Position numbers and translations under genes: made by a program. This document shows positions 1-7,813 of a stretch of 27,717 nt of DNA, piece after piece; the stretch's first letter is position 1; every line of letters starts with the position of its first letter. The notes beneath the pieces are model-generated. The model was not told the origin of the DNA and made no database searches. It worked only from the letters and a program-made list of their open reading frames with translations. Origin of the DNA: Firmicutes bacterium AF25-13AC (lineage in GTDB: Bacteria > Bacillota > Clostridia > Lachnospirales > Lachnospiraceae); assembly GCA_003478935.1 (NCBI GenBank), contig QUFP01000045.1:1-27717 (forward strand), in the 5' to 3' direction.

Positions 1-1
1 G

Positions 2-100
2 ATTATTTTGGCCAGTCATTCGAAAGAAGATATACAAATCCTTTGCGATACGGTATTTCGGATGGATCATGGGAAAATTATTGCGACGGAGACAAATTAA
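2..100 (+). CDS. ABC transporter ATP-binding protein, C-terminal fragment (cut by window edge)
   Basis: The window opens in frame with 32 codons ending at a TAA. The residues begin IILASHSKEDIQILCDTVF and end in MDHGKIIATETN. The LASH segment fits the switch His (H-loop) at the end of an ABC ATPase domain. The following helix and the MDHGKI strand fit the end of the nucleotide-binding domain, where 'hydrophobic-x-x-G-x-hydrophobic' is usual. Only the tail is visible, so the substrate and transporter class cannot be given. It converges on the AraC gene that follows, with 65 bases between them and no convincing terminator hairpin. Confidence 0.7.
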   Translation: MILASHSKEDIQILCDTVFRMDHGKIIATETN

Positions 101-165
101 GCCGATGGGGACGGAAAGAGGCAGCAGAAAAGTAGGAAAAGCGAAGAGAATGAAGTACAAAATCT

Positions 166-933
166 TTAAATATTAAGCTTCTGGTATTCCCTAGGTGAGA
201 CACCGAAATGCTTTTTAAAGATCTTGGAAAAGTGATATAGGTCTGGATAGCCAACAGAGATTCCAGCAGTGGAGGGAGATTGTCCGTAGACAGTCAAAAG
301 CTCTGCTGCTTTTTCAAGTCGCAGTTGAATCAAATATTTCTGGGGAGAGATGCCCATGCGTTTTTTGAAAAGGTCAGACAGGTAGCTGCGGTTGATATTC
401 AAGCGATCAGCGACCTGCTGGATCGTGATGCCATTGATATACTCAGCATTGATGCAGTTAATTGCCTTTTGCACATAATCAGTGTCAGATTTTGCATTGT
501 CTAATAAAATACTAAAAAATTCCCACAGCTTTGCGCATAAAAAAGCAGTTCTGCCATTTTCCATTTTTTCGCACTGAAGCATTTCCTCAAAAATTTTGCC
601 AGCACTTGGACAGTGAATGATCGGCTTTAAAAGCTGCTCAGGAACGTATTGGTCTGTTGTAAAGCCAATCCAAATATAGCGCCATGGCTTTTTCTGATCG
701 GCTTCATAATAGGTTTTTTCGTATGGTGGGATTACAAAAATATCCCCAGGCTTGACCGAGTAAGAGATGCCGTCGCGCTCGAAACGACCAAAACCATACA
801 CAATATAATGCAAAAGCCAGTGAGTACGCACACTCGGTCCAAAGAAATGACCGGGATCGCAAGTTTCACTGCCAAATTGCATGGGACTAAAATCTTTATA
901 GTGTTGATCAATTACAATTTCACTTTTTATCAT
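166..933 (-). CDS. AraC-family transcriptional regulator (cupin sensor plus HTH)
   Basis: One-component sugar-type regulator. The N-terminal half is a cupin-like arm (HWLLHYIVYGFGRFERDG, then VKPGDIFVIPP) expected to bind a ligand. The last ~100 residues form the AraC double helix-turn-helix: IQQVADRLNINRSYLSDLFKK, then AGISVGYPDLYHFSKIFKKHFG, ending SPREYQKL. I chose ATG at 933 over the in-frame GTG at 954. An AAAGGAAAA ribosome binding site lies between the two codons, and none precedes the GTG; the product is then 255 aa. It is divergent from the alpha-galactosidase gene across 240 bases, the classic arrangement of a local activator and its target, so control of melA is likely but inferred. 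The fold is certain; the ligand is not visible. Confidence 0.9.
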   Translation of the reverse strand: MIKSEIVIDQHYKDFSPMQFGSETCDPGHFFGPSVRTHWLLHYIVYGFGRFERDGISYSVKPGDIFVIPPYEKTYYEADQKKPWRYIWIGFTTDQYVPEQLLKPIIHCPSAGKIFEEMLQCEKMENGRTAFLCAKLWEFFSILLDNAKSDTDYVQKAINCINAEYINGITIQQVADRLNINRSYLSDLFKKRMGISPQKYLIQLRLEKAAELLTVYGQSPSTAGISVGYPDLYHFSKIFKKHFGVSPREYQKLNI

Positions 934-1067
934 TTGATCGTGTTTTCCTTTCACTTGTAGTTTTTGCGGTTTGTTTTATCATTTTTATTTGTTTGTTTTG
1001 TTTACATTCATTTCTAACATAATAACAAGTTTTCCAGACAAAAATCAATCCCATTTTAAAAGAAATC

Positions 1068-1076
1068 TGTTAGAAT
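1068..1076 (+). promoter_or_regulatory. Possible extended -10 promoter of melA
   Basis: TGTTAGAAT matches an extended -10 (TGn followed by TAGAAT), about 97 bases upstream of the alpha-galactosidase start. There is no good -35 hexamer 17 bases upstream (the bases there read ATCCCA). That fits a promoter needing an activator such as the divergent AraC protein. This is inferred from consensus only. Confidence 0.4.
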
Positions 1077-1093
1077 GAAGATACACAGAAAGA

Positions 1094-1132
1094 CAAGATG
1101 TTGGTAGCTTAAGATAGCTAGGAAACATCTTG
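1094..1132 (+). promoter_or_regulatory. Hairpin in the melA leader
   Basis: CAAGATGTT (1094-1102) pairs with AACATCTTG (1124-1132), and inside it TAGCT (1105-1109) pairs with AGCTA (1116-1120). The fold lies between the proposed -10 and the gene start and has no T-run after it, so it is not a terminator. It could be a leader RNA stem, or as DNA a dyad for the AraC regulator. Confidence 0.45.
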
Positions 1133-1173
1133 ATGGGTAGAAGAAATCAACTAAAAAAGAAAGGAAAACTACT

Positions 1174-2493
1174 ATGAAAATTACTTTTATGGGTGCTGGA
1201 AGCACAGTATTTGCGCGAAATGTAATCGGAGATTGCATGTGTTCAGAGGTGCTAAGAGACAGTACATTTGCGCTGTATGACATCGATGGTGCAAGATTAA
1301 AGGAAAGCCAGACCATTTTGGAAGCGATGAGAGAGACAATGGGCGGCTATGGAAAGATTGAGTGTTATCTGGGCGTGGAAAACAGAAAAGAGGCCCTTCG
1401 CGGTGCCAATTTTGTTGTAAATGCAATCCAGGTTGGCGGCTATGATCCGTGCACAATCATTGATTTTGAGATTCCAAAGAAATTTGGTCTGAGACAGACA
1501 ATTGCAGATACGCTCGGAATCGGCGGTATCATGCGTGCACTTAGAACCATTCCGGTGATGGATGATTTTGCAAGAGATATGGCAGAGGTTTGTCCAGATG
1601 CTTTGTTTTTAAATTACACAAATCCGATGGCTATGTTGACTGGCTATATGCTTCGCTATACACCGATCCAGACAGTGGGTCTATGCCATAGTGTTCAGGT
1701 TTGCTCAGAGACATTATTAAAGGAAGTTGGCATGGAAGACAAATTGGAGGGCAGAAAAGAACTGATTGCAGGAATCAATCATATGGGTTGGCTTCTTGAA
1801 TTAAAGGACAAAAATGGTGTGGATCTGTATCCAGAGATCAAGTCACGCATTGGGGCAAAAATGGAAGATCCTGAATTTAAGGATAAGGTACGCTTTGACT
1901 ACATTCGAAATTTTGGATACTACTGCACTGAGTCAAGTGAACATAATGCAGAGTACAATGGCTTCTATATTAAGAGCAAATACCCAGAGTTAATTGATCG
2001 CTACAACATTCCACTAGATGAGTATCCGCGCCGCTGTGTCAACCAGATTGATGGTTGGAAGAAGGAATATGCCGAGTTGATGGAGAAGGGTGTGAAGGAA
2101 CATACACGCTCACGCGAATATGCATCTCATATCATGGAGGCAGTTGTCACCGACAAGGCTTATCAGATTGGAGGAAATGTATTAAATACCAATCATCTGA
2201 TTTCCAATCTTCCGGAAGAAGCATGTGTAGAGGTACCGTGCCTTGTCAACGGCTCTGGCATTCATCCGTGTGCGGTCGGATCACTTCCGGTTCAGTGTGC
2301 AGCGATGAATATGACCAATATTAACGTGCAGCTTCTAACAATAGAGGCGGCAAGAACGCATAAGCTAGAGCATGTCTATCAGGCAGCAATGCTTGATCCG
2401 CATACGGGAAGCGAGTTGGATATTGATACAATCAAAAAGATGGTGGATGAGTTGATTGCAGCTCACGGAACGTATCTGCCGAAATTCCACTAA
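1174..2493 (+). CDS. melA: GH4 alpha-galactosidase, MelA type
   Basis: Cytosolic glycoside hydrolase family 4 enzyme of 439 aa. The family hydrolyses through an NAD+-dependent oxidation-elimination route and needs a divalent metal, usually Mn2+. Visible marks are the Rossmann start MKITFMGAGSTVFARNV (1-17), NYTNPM at 147-152, CHSVQ at 171-175 and GINHMGW starting at 200. C171 and H203 are the expected metal ligands. The CHSVQ motif is that of MelA-type alpha-galactosidases; phospho-beta-glucosidases carry CNVP and LplD-type galacturonidases CHEV, so terminal alpha-galactosides such as melibiose or raffinose products are the likely substrates. GAAAGGAA precedes ATG 1174. The gene is divergent from an AraC regulator. 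No melibiose transporter is adjacent; the nearest sugar uptake operon starts at 4086. Confidence 0.9.
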   Translation: MKITFMGAGSTVFARNVIGDCMCSEVLRDSTFALYDIDGARLKESQTILEAMRETMGGYGKIECYLGVENRKEALRGANFVVNAIQVGGYDPCTIIDFEIPKKFGLRQTIADTLGIGGIMRALRTIPVMDDFARDMAEVCPDALFLNYTNPMAMLTGYMLRYTPIQTVGLCHSVQVCSETLLKEVGMEDKLEGRKELIAGINHMGWLLELKDKNGVDLYPEIKSRIGAKMEDPEFKDKVRFDYIRNFGYYCTESSEHNAEYNGFYIKSKYPELIDRYNIPLDEYPRRCVNQIDGWKKEYAELMEKGVKEHTRSREYASHIMEAVVTDKAYQIGGNVLNTNHLISNLPEEACVEVPCLVNGSGIHPCAVGSLPVQCAAMNMTNINVQLLTIEAARTHKLEHVYQAAMLDPHTGSELDIDTIKKMVDELIAAHGTYLPKFH

Positions 2494-2544
2494 CGAATAG
2501 ATACCCACGAATTGCTCCGCCCTCTGCAACTCTCGCAATTCTAA

Positions 2545-2576
2545 AAAGCCATGGGAGTTTATTTTCCCATGGCTTT
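2545..2576. terminator. Bidirectional terminator between melA and the M42 peptidase gene
   Basis: AAAGCCATGGGA (2545-2556) and TCCCATGGCTTT (2565-2576) form a perfect 12-bp stem with an 8-base loop. The A-run at 2543-2547 becomes a U-run on minus-strand transcripts, so termination is strongest for the peptidase gene. It also lies right after melA. Confidence 0.8.
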
Positions 2577-2599
2577 CAATCATTTATCACAAGATTATC

Positions 2600-3646
2600 T
2601 TAGTCCATCTTCGGTGCGTCACCGTTTAAGTAGGAGCACAGCAGACGGAAGGTATTTACTACGCCGTCTTTATGGGAACGCTCATATCCGTGGGATGCGT
2701 AAACACCGGCACCAATAAGACCGTGACGGGCATCCTTTCCTGCACTCAATGCAGCATCGGCATCAGAACCGTAGAATGGATAAATGTCAACAGCATAGTC
2801 AATGCTGTCTTTTTTTGCTGCATTTACAAGACCAGTTGTCACCTGATAATTGTAAGGACCGTGACCATCCTTTGCACAGATGGATACCTGACGCTCGGTA
2901 CACTCAAGTCCATCGCCAACACATCCCATATCAACAGAAAGAAGTTCAGTAACATCTTCTGGAATGGAAGCACATGCACCATGACCAACCTCTTCAAATA
3001 CTGTCATATGCTGGTAAACCTTGCGAAGCGGTGTGATGTTGTTTTCACGGATATATTTTGCATATCCAAGTAAAATTGCGGCGCTTAACTTGTCATCTAA
3101 GAAGCGGCTCTTGATGTAGCCAGAGTTGGTTACAACGAGATTTGGATCTGCACAGACAAAACAGCCGTTTGTGATGCCGAGTGCCTTTACGTCATCCTTG
3201 GAGGTAACAGGCTCGTCCAAGACAACCTCAACTGACTGGAATGTGCGCTGTGTAGTAGAATATTCCTTATTAACATGAAGAGAAGCGTCTGCTAACTGGA
3301 TGGTTCCGTCGTAGATCTGTCCGTCGTAGGTGTAAACGCGGCAGTTATGAGCTTCTGCATTGTTTGCGTTAAATCCACCAACAGGAGACAGACGTAAACG
3401 TCCATTTGACTTAATCTCAGCGACAACTGCGCCAAGTGTATCCACATGAGCCATTGTAAGGATTGGATCACCCTCACCGCCGATCTCTGCAATTACGCCG
3501 CCTTTAACGGTACGCTTTGCGCTGTAGCCAAGACGTGCGTACTCCTCTAACAGATAGTCGGTCACTTTTTCAGTGAAACCAGATGGACTGTCAATTGCCA
3601 TCAGATTTTTTAGCTGTTCCATGATGTAATCAAGATACTGATTCAT
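2600..3646 (-). CDS. M42-family metallo-aminopeptidase (glutamyl aminopeptidase/endoglucanase-like)
   Basis: Cytosolic dinuclear-metal exopeptidase of 348 aa, the usual length for M42/TET peptidases, which assemble as large tetrahedral dodecamers and trim peptides. Metal and catalytic motifs are seen in order: AHVDT (H67, D69), RFLDDKLS (D184/D185), FEEVGHG (E218, E219), SVDMG (D239) and a late GYERSH carrying the final His. The family's usual EEVG(L/T)RGA reads EEVGHGA here, a mild variant. ATG 3646 has GGAG about 12 bases upstream on its strand. The gene stands alone, convergent with melA, with no operon partner that would point to a specific substrate. It is sometimes annotated as cellulase/endoglucanase; peptide substrates are far more likely from the family. 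Confidence 0.9.
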   Translation of the reverse strand: MNQYLDYIMEQLKNLMAIDSPSGFTEKVTDYLLEEYARLGYSAKRTVKGGVIAEIGGEGDPILTMAHVDTLGAVVAEIKSNGRLRLSPVGGFNANNAEAHNCRVYTYDGQIYDGTIQLADASLHVNKEYSTTQRTFQSVEVVLDEPVTSKDDVKALGITNGCFVCADPNLVVTNSGYIKSRFLDDKLSAAILLGYAKYIRENNITPLRKVYQHMTVFEEVGHGACASIPEDVTELLSVDMGCVGDGLECTERQVSICAKDGHGPYNYQVTTGLVNAAKKDSIDYAVDIYPFYGSDADAALSAGKDARHGLIGAGVYASHGYERSHKDGVVNTFRLLCSYLNGDAPKMD

Positions 3647-4085
3647 GATTTTTCTTTTCTCCTATCAAAATAAAAATGATGTAATGTCTACGAAGTGTGC
3701 CACTATTTGATTAATTTTACAATTCGCAAACATTCGTTTCGCCCGATCGGGTGAGCTATGTCCATGATACACAAAAAGAAGAAAATATGCAAGATAAACG
3801 TAAGGTATGTTGCCGTGGCTTGATAAAGAAGAATTCTACCATGATCGTACAAAGCAAATAATATTCGAGCAAAAAGAATGAGAAAAACAAGAAAATATCG
3901 CATATTTTTCGGTAAAAGATTGGTACAAAATTTTGAACACCGAACAGATTATCGAAAACACATGAAATTTGAGCAAGAAATGGGGAGTAAAAATTTACTC
4001 CCTTTCTTTTTTGAAAGTGCTACGCTATACTGCAATCAGACGAAGCGAAAACGAAAAAACAAAAATGAGGGTAAGGAGGTTCGCG
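3647..4085. other. Intergenic region upstream of the sugar ABC operon
   Basis: This 439-base gap separates divergent genes and must hold both promoters. It is AT-rich and shows no credible gene. It contains a short CCCGATCGGG palindrome (3742-3751), a strong GGGAGTAAA/TTTACTCCC dyad (3983-4002) and a -10-like TATACT at 4026-4031. I see no -35 box at the right distance for that TATACT, so the operon promoter remains unplaced. Confidence 0.5.
3983..4002. promoter_or_regulatory. Perfect 9-bp inverted repeat before the ABC operon (operator or attenuator)
   Basis: GGGAGTAAA, two A, then TTTACTCCC is a perfect dyad followed by TTTCTTTTTT. As RNA it could act as an intrinsic terminator or attenuator; as DNA it has the symmetry of a regulator site. 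It sits 84 bases before the first permease start. Confidence 0.5.
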
Positions 4086-5029
4086 ATGAAGAAAAAGAAA
4101 GGAGGGAGTACACTCCCAAGAAAAAAGAAAGGATTTCGGTCAGCATTTAAAAGCTACTGGCAATTATATGTTTTGGTGTTACCGGCAGTCCTTTACTTTT
4201 TTGTTTTCAACTATTTGCCATTATATGGAATCCAGATTGCATTTAAGGATTACAAGGCAGTCAAGGGAATTGCAGGAAGCTCGTGGGTTGGTCTAAAGCA
4301 TTTTAAAAATTTCTTCAATGCTTATTATTTTGACAGATTGATTATCAACACATTGCTGTTGAATATTTTAAATCTGGTATTTAGCTTTCCAGTTCCGTTA
4401 TTGTTATCAATTCTGTTGAATCAGATTCGAAAGCAAAAGGTAAAGCGTGCAATTCAGACAACCATCTATGTACCATATTTTATTTCAACAGTTGTATTAG
4501 CTGGTATGCTTTATATTTTCTTATCACCGACAAGTGGTATCTTCAATCATGTCAGACAGGCGATGAGCCTAAACCCAATCGACTATATGTCAGAGGCAGC
4601 AGCATTCAGACCGATCTACATCATTTCTAATATATGGCAGACGGCAGGATACAGTACAATTCTTTATATTGCGACACTGACTGGAATTGATTTGTCCCTG
4701 TACGAGGCAGCAGATATTGACGGAGCAAGCATCTGGCAGAAGATTCGCTATATTGATCTTCCACCTTAGTTCCAACTGCGATGATGGTTTTCATTTTGGA
4801 TTGTGGAAAGCTATTAAGCAGCAATACGAACAAGGTACTGGTTTTGCAGACATCTGGAAACATTCCGACATCCGATATTTTGGGCGTATATGTGTACACC
4901 GTCGGACTTGGAAGCGGACAATTTTCCTATACATCGGCAATTGGTCTTTTTGTAAATGTGATTAACTTTGTTATGATCATTCTGGTAAATACCATTTCCA
5001 AGAAGACAGCAGATGTAGGTCTGTTCTAA
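4086..5029 (+). pseudogene. lplB: Sugar ABC transporter permease, LplB type, split by a 1-base frameshift
   Basis: Inner-membrane permease subunit of a carbohydrate importer. ATG 4086 is chosen because AAGGAGGT lies just before it; earlier in-frame codons have no ribosome binding site. A basic N-terminus (KKKKGGSTLPRKKKG) precedes six predicted membrane spans. The cytoplasmic EAA loop reads YEAADIDGASIWQKIRYIDLPP and then hits TAG at 4767. In the next frame the protein continues at once as LVPTAMMVFILDCG and runs to TAA at 5029. Adding one C in CCACC(C)TTAG near 4766 gives DLPPLVPTAMM, the normal family sequence, and a 314-aa product of usual length. So this is a one-base deletion, real or a sequencing error. 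As read, it loses the last membrane spans and the EAA loop context, which would disable the transporter. Next gene follows after 20 bases. Confidence 0.88.
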
Positions 5030-5049
5030 AAGGAGGGAGGATTGACGAG

Positions 5050-5964
5050 ATGAAACGTTCTAAGATCAAGCATTCCAGAAGCAATCAGGTATTTTACATA
5101 TTTAATACAATCTTCTGGATTATATTTATGTTTTTGATTATTTACCCGCTGTATTTGGTCTGCATTGCGTCAGTATCAGATCCAGATGCAATTGTAGCAG
5201 GAAAAGTTATTTGGCATCCAGTTGATTTTTCGTTGATTGGATACAAGGCTGTGTTAGAGTATACTGAATTCTGGTCTTCGTATCGCAACTCATTTATCTA
5301 TACGATATCGAGTGTGGTCATCAGTATTATCGTGACATTGACAGCAGCGTATTCTCTTTCCAGACCGAAATTTCCTGGAAAGGCAGCAATCAATATGTTC
5401 TTTGTCATCACAATGTTCTTTAATGGTGGATTGATTCCAACCTTCCTTGTGATGAAAGACATCGGTATGTACAACAATCCGCTGGTTATGATACTGATGG
5501 GCTGTGTATCAGTTTGGAATTTGATGGTGGCAAGAACCTTCATTCAGACCAATATCCCAGAGGAATTGTATGAGGCATCGGCTTTAGACGGCGCTTCCCA
5601 CTTCCAATATTTTATCAAGGTTGTCATGCCACTTTCGAAGACGATTATCGCAGTGTTAGCTGTCTACTATGGTGTGGCAAAGTGGAATGATTACTTTACT
5701 GGACTAGTTTATTTAAAGGATCGTTCTCTCTATCCGTTACAGACAGTGCTTCGTGAGATTTTGGCGACACTTCAAGTGGATATGACAGGAGACTTTATGA
5801 CAACAATGTCGGAAGATGCGTCGAATTTGGCAGAGGCAACCAGAATTGCCAATGTGTCCAAATATTGTATCATTGTATTGGCAACTGGACCAGTTGTTGT
5901 GTTATACGCATTTATGCAAAAATATTTTGAAAAGGGTGTTATGATCGGATCGCTGAAGGGATGA
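5050..5964 (+). CDS. lplC: Sugar ABC transporter permease, LplC type (MalG-like)
   Basis: Second permease of the same importer, 304 aa, full family length. A short basic N-terminus leads into a span at about residues 17-40 (FNTIFWIIFMFLIIYPLYLV), followed by about five more. The EAA loop, which contacts the ATPase, is YEASALDGASHFQYFIKVVMP. The C-terminus MQKYFEKGVMIGSLKG is the typical ending of this family. AAGGAGGGAGG lies 11-21 bases before ATG 5050. It is co-transcribed with the frameshifted permease before it and the binding protein after it. No ATPase gene is in the operon; such importers usually share a housekeeping MsmX/MsmK ATPase encoded elsewhere, which is knowledge of the group and not seen here. 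Confidence 0.93.
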   Translation: MKRSKIKHSRSNQVFYIFNTIFWIIFMFLIIYPLYLVCIASVSDPDAIVAGKVIWHPVDFSLIGYKAVLEYTEFWSSYRNSFIYTISSVVISIIVTLTAAYSLSRPKFPGKAAINMFFVITMFFNGGLIPTFLVMKDIGMYNNPLVMILMGCVSVWNLMVARTFIQTNIPEELYEASALDGASHFQYFIKVVMPLSKTIIAVLAVYYGVAKWNDYFTGLVYLKDRSLYPLQTVLREILATLQVDMTGDFMTTMSEDASNLAEATRIANVSKYCIIVLATGPVVVLYAFMQKYFEKGVMIGSLKG

Positions 5965-6045
5965 TTTGCAGCAGGCAAATATCAAAGGCGTAAAGATAGA
6001 ATCAGAAAATCAAAAAACAAAAAAGGAAAACAGGAGGAATTCAAA

Positions 6046-7653
6046 ATGAGAAGAAAAATGTATGCAACCGCAATGACAGCAATGCTTGTGACAGGAACAC
6101 TGATGGGCTTAGCAGTACCGGCAGCAGAGAGAGACGGTGTGACTCTCCATGGAGACAGTACCTATGATTCAATTGAGAAGATCACTGATGAGGATCTGAC
6201 GCTGAAGATTATGTTGGCGATTCGTGACGGCGATACGATCAAGGCACCGGAAGAACTTGCAGCTGTGCAGGATTTGGAGGCATTGACAGGCATCAACCTA
6301 GAATGGGAAGTGATTAAAGCTTCTGACTGGTCCATGAAGACAAATCTGATGTTTGCATCAGGTGAGATGCCAGATATCATCATCGCTGTAAACGGACAGG
6401 GACAGATTGACTATGAGGAGTATGGTGTGTCTCAGGAACTGGTAATTCCGTTAGATGATTATATCACTGAGGAATTGATGCCAAATTATTACTCTCGTAT
6501 TCAGGCAGAGGAAAGCGATCCAACAATTAGCCTCGTTGCATCCGATGGAAAGACCTATTCAATTGGATATCTGGTTGGTCAGTATATTTGTGAGGAAGGT
6601 CATTACTTCATTAACCGTGATTGGATGAATGAGCTGGGACTGGAAGATCCGACAACGATAGAGGAGCTAACAGAGGTGCTTCGCAAGTTTAAGGAAGCGT
6701 ATCCAGACTATGTGCCGTATGAGATGGGATTGGATGCTGGCGCATATTATGATTTAAAGTATGTACTTCCAATGTTTGGTATTCCAAATTCTGATAAATG
6801 GCTGTATATTGATGAGGATAAGAAGGTGCAGTTTGCACCAGTACAGCAGGGATTCCGCGATTGTGTCGAGTGGTTGTCAGAGTGCTATGCGGAAGGATTG
6901 TTAGATCCAGAGTGTCTGTCACAGGATGGCAATACACTTCAGACAAAGCTATCCGAAGGAAATGTTGGCTTTTTTACAGCATGGAGATTAAAGGCTATGG
7001 GATGGGATGATGGAGTTGCAGCAAACAGCGAGTGTATTCTTCCACCGTCAGTAGATGGAAAGGGAGCCTATATGGATCGCTATCTGGAGCTGGCTCGTCC
7101 GTGTGCATTTATCACAGCAACCAATGAGCATGTAGAGGAGTCAATTCGCCTTCTGGATGCGATGATGGATACTGAGATGCAGGCAGATCTGTACTACGGT
7201 CCTCAGAATCCGACAGAGGGAACCGGTTGGGTATACGATGAGGAAAACGGAAAGATTAACACAGTGACAGTAAGTGATGTGACTGTGAAAAATCAGATTG
7301 ACTGCAACACTCAGTTCTTTGCACCAGGTGATTACATTTCTGAAAACTACAATCTGTCCGAGCAGCGTCTGGAAAAGATCGATTATTGCCAGATGTATGA
7401 TGAGGCCGGTGTCATCAACACCTATTCTAGCCAGTATTTTGCAATGTCAGGTCTAACTGCGGATGTACTTGCCGATTTCAGTTTAATTGAGACAGATATT
7501 GATAATGCGGTTAGTGAAGCAGTTGCTGACTTTGTGGCTCATGGTGTGACCGATGACAGCTGGGATTCCTTCGTATCAAAGTTTGACGGAATGAATATTG
7601 ATCAGTATGTCAGCACCTATCAGGAAGCAATTGATGGCATGGATCTGGAATAA
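6046..7653 (+). CDS. lplA: Extracellular sugar-binding protein, LplA type
   Basis: Solute-binding protein of 535 aa, the long LplA-like class that captures oligosaccharides for LplB/LplC-type permeases. The basic start MRRKM and hydrophobic run ATAMTAMLVTGTLMGLAVPAA form a secretion signal, with likely cleavage after AVPAA. Unlike most Gram-positive relatives there is no lipobox Cys near the signal, so it is not obviously lipid-anchored. The mature region has the usual acidic, Trp/Tyr-rich sequence (DWSMKTNLMFASGEMPDII, GHYFINRDWMNELGL). AGGAGG lies before ATG 6046. The gene is last in the operon and a hairpin follows. Exact sugar unknown; B. subtilis lplABC serves pectin-type galacturonides, but neighbouring enzymes here are alpha-galactosidase and beta-glucuronidase. 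Confidence 0.9.
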   Translation: MRRKMYATAMTAMLVTGTLMGLAVPAAERDGVTLHGDSTYDSIEKITDEDLTLKIMLAIRDGDTIKAPEELAAVQDLEALTGINLEWEVIKASDWSMKTNLMFASGEMPDIIIAVNGQGQIDYEEYGVSQELVIPLDDYITEELMPNYYSRIQAEESDPTISLVASDGKTYSIGYLVGQYICEEGHYFINRDWMNELGLEDPTTIEELTEVLRKFKEAYPDYVPYEMGLDAGAYYDLKYVLPMFGIPNSDKWLYIDEDKKVQFAPVQQGFRDCVEWLSECYAEGLLDPECLSQDGNTLQTKLSEGNVGFFTAWRLKAMGWDDGVAANSECILPPSVDGKGAYMDRYLELARPCAFITATNEHVEESIRLLDAMMDTEMQADLYYGPQNPTEGTGWVYDEENGKINTVTVSDVTVKNQIDCNTQFFAPGDYISENYNLSEQRLEKIDYCQMYDEAGVINTYSSQYFAMSGLTADVLADFSLIETDIDNAVSEAVADFVAHGVTDDSWDSFVSKFDGMNIDQYVSTYQEAIDGMDLE

Positions 7654-7713
7654 TTTTAAAATGAATTGATCTATGATTCATCTGTATAAGGCAAAAAGAT
7701 AAGAGGATATATG

Positions 7714-7747
7714 CAAAAGATGGCAGAAAAAAAGCTGCCATCTTTTG
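7714..7747 (+). terminator. Terminator hairpin after the sugar ABC operon
   Basis: CAAAAGATGGCAG (7714-7726) and CTGCCATCTTTTG (7735-7747) form a perfect 13-bp stem with an 8-base A-rich loop. The T-run is inside the 3' arm. It separates the operon from the regulator promoter that follows. Confidence 0.75.
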
Positions 7748-7755
7748 TGACCCCT

Positions 7756-7784
7756 TTGACGAAATGATTGTGACTGGGTATAAT
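7756..7784 (+). promoter_or_regulatory. Sigma-A promoter of the membrane AraC regulator
   Basis: TTGACG (7756-7761), a 17-base spacer, then perfect TATAAT (7779-7784). The start codon is 30 bases downstream. The regulator therefore has its own strong, apparently constitutive promoter. Confidence 0.8.
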
Positions 7785-7813
7785 GGGGCAAAAGGGCAAA
7801 GGAGAAATGAGGC

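Noticed and set aside
1174..2493. LplD-type alpha-galacturonidase, because an Lpl-type transporter follows
   Set aside because: The metal-site motif is CHSVQ as in MelA, not the CHEV of LplD, and the M42 gene and promoters separate it from the transporter.
3742..3751. CCCGATCGGG palindrome as an operator
   Set aside because: Only 10 bp and isolated, no second copy and no clear position relative to a promoter.
3969..4085. Upstream extension of the LplB-type permease
   Set aside because: Starts at TTG and passes through the dyad and the real ribosome binding site; ATG 4086 has AAGGAGGT.
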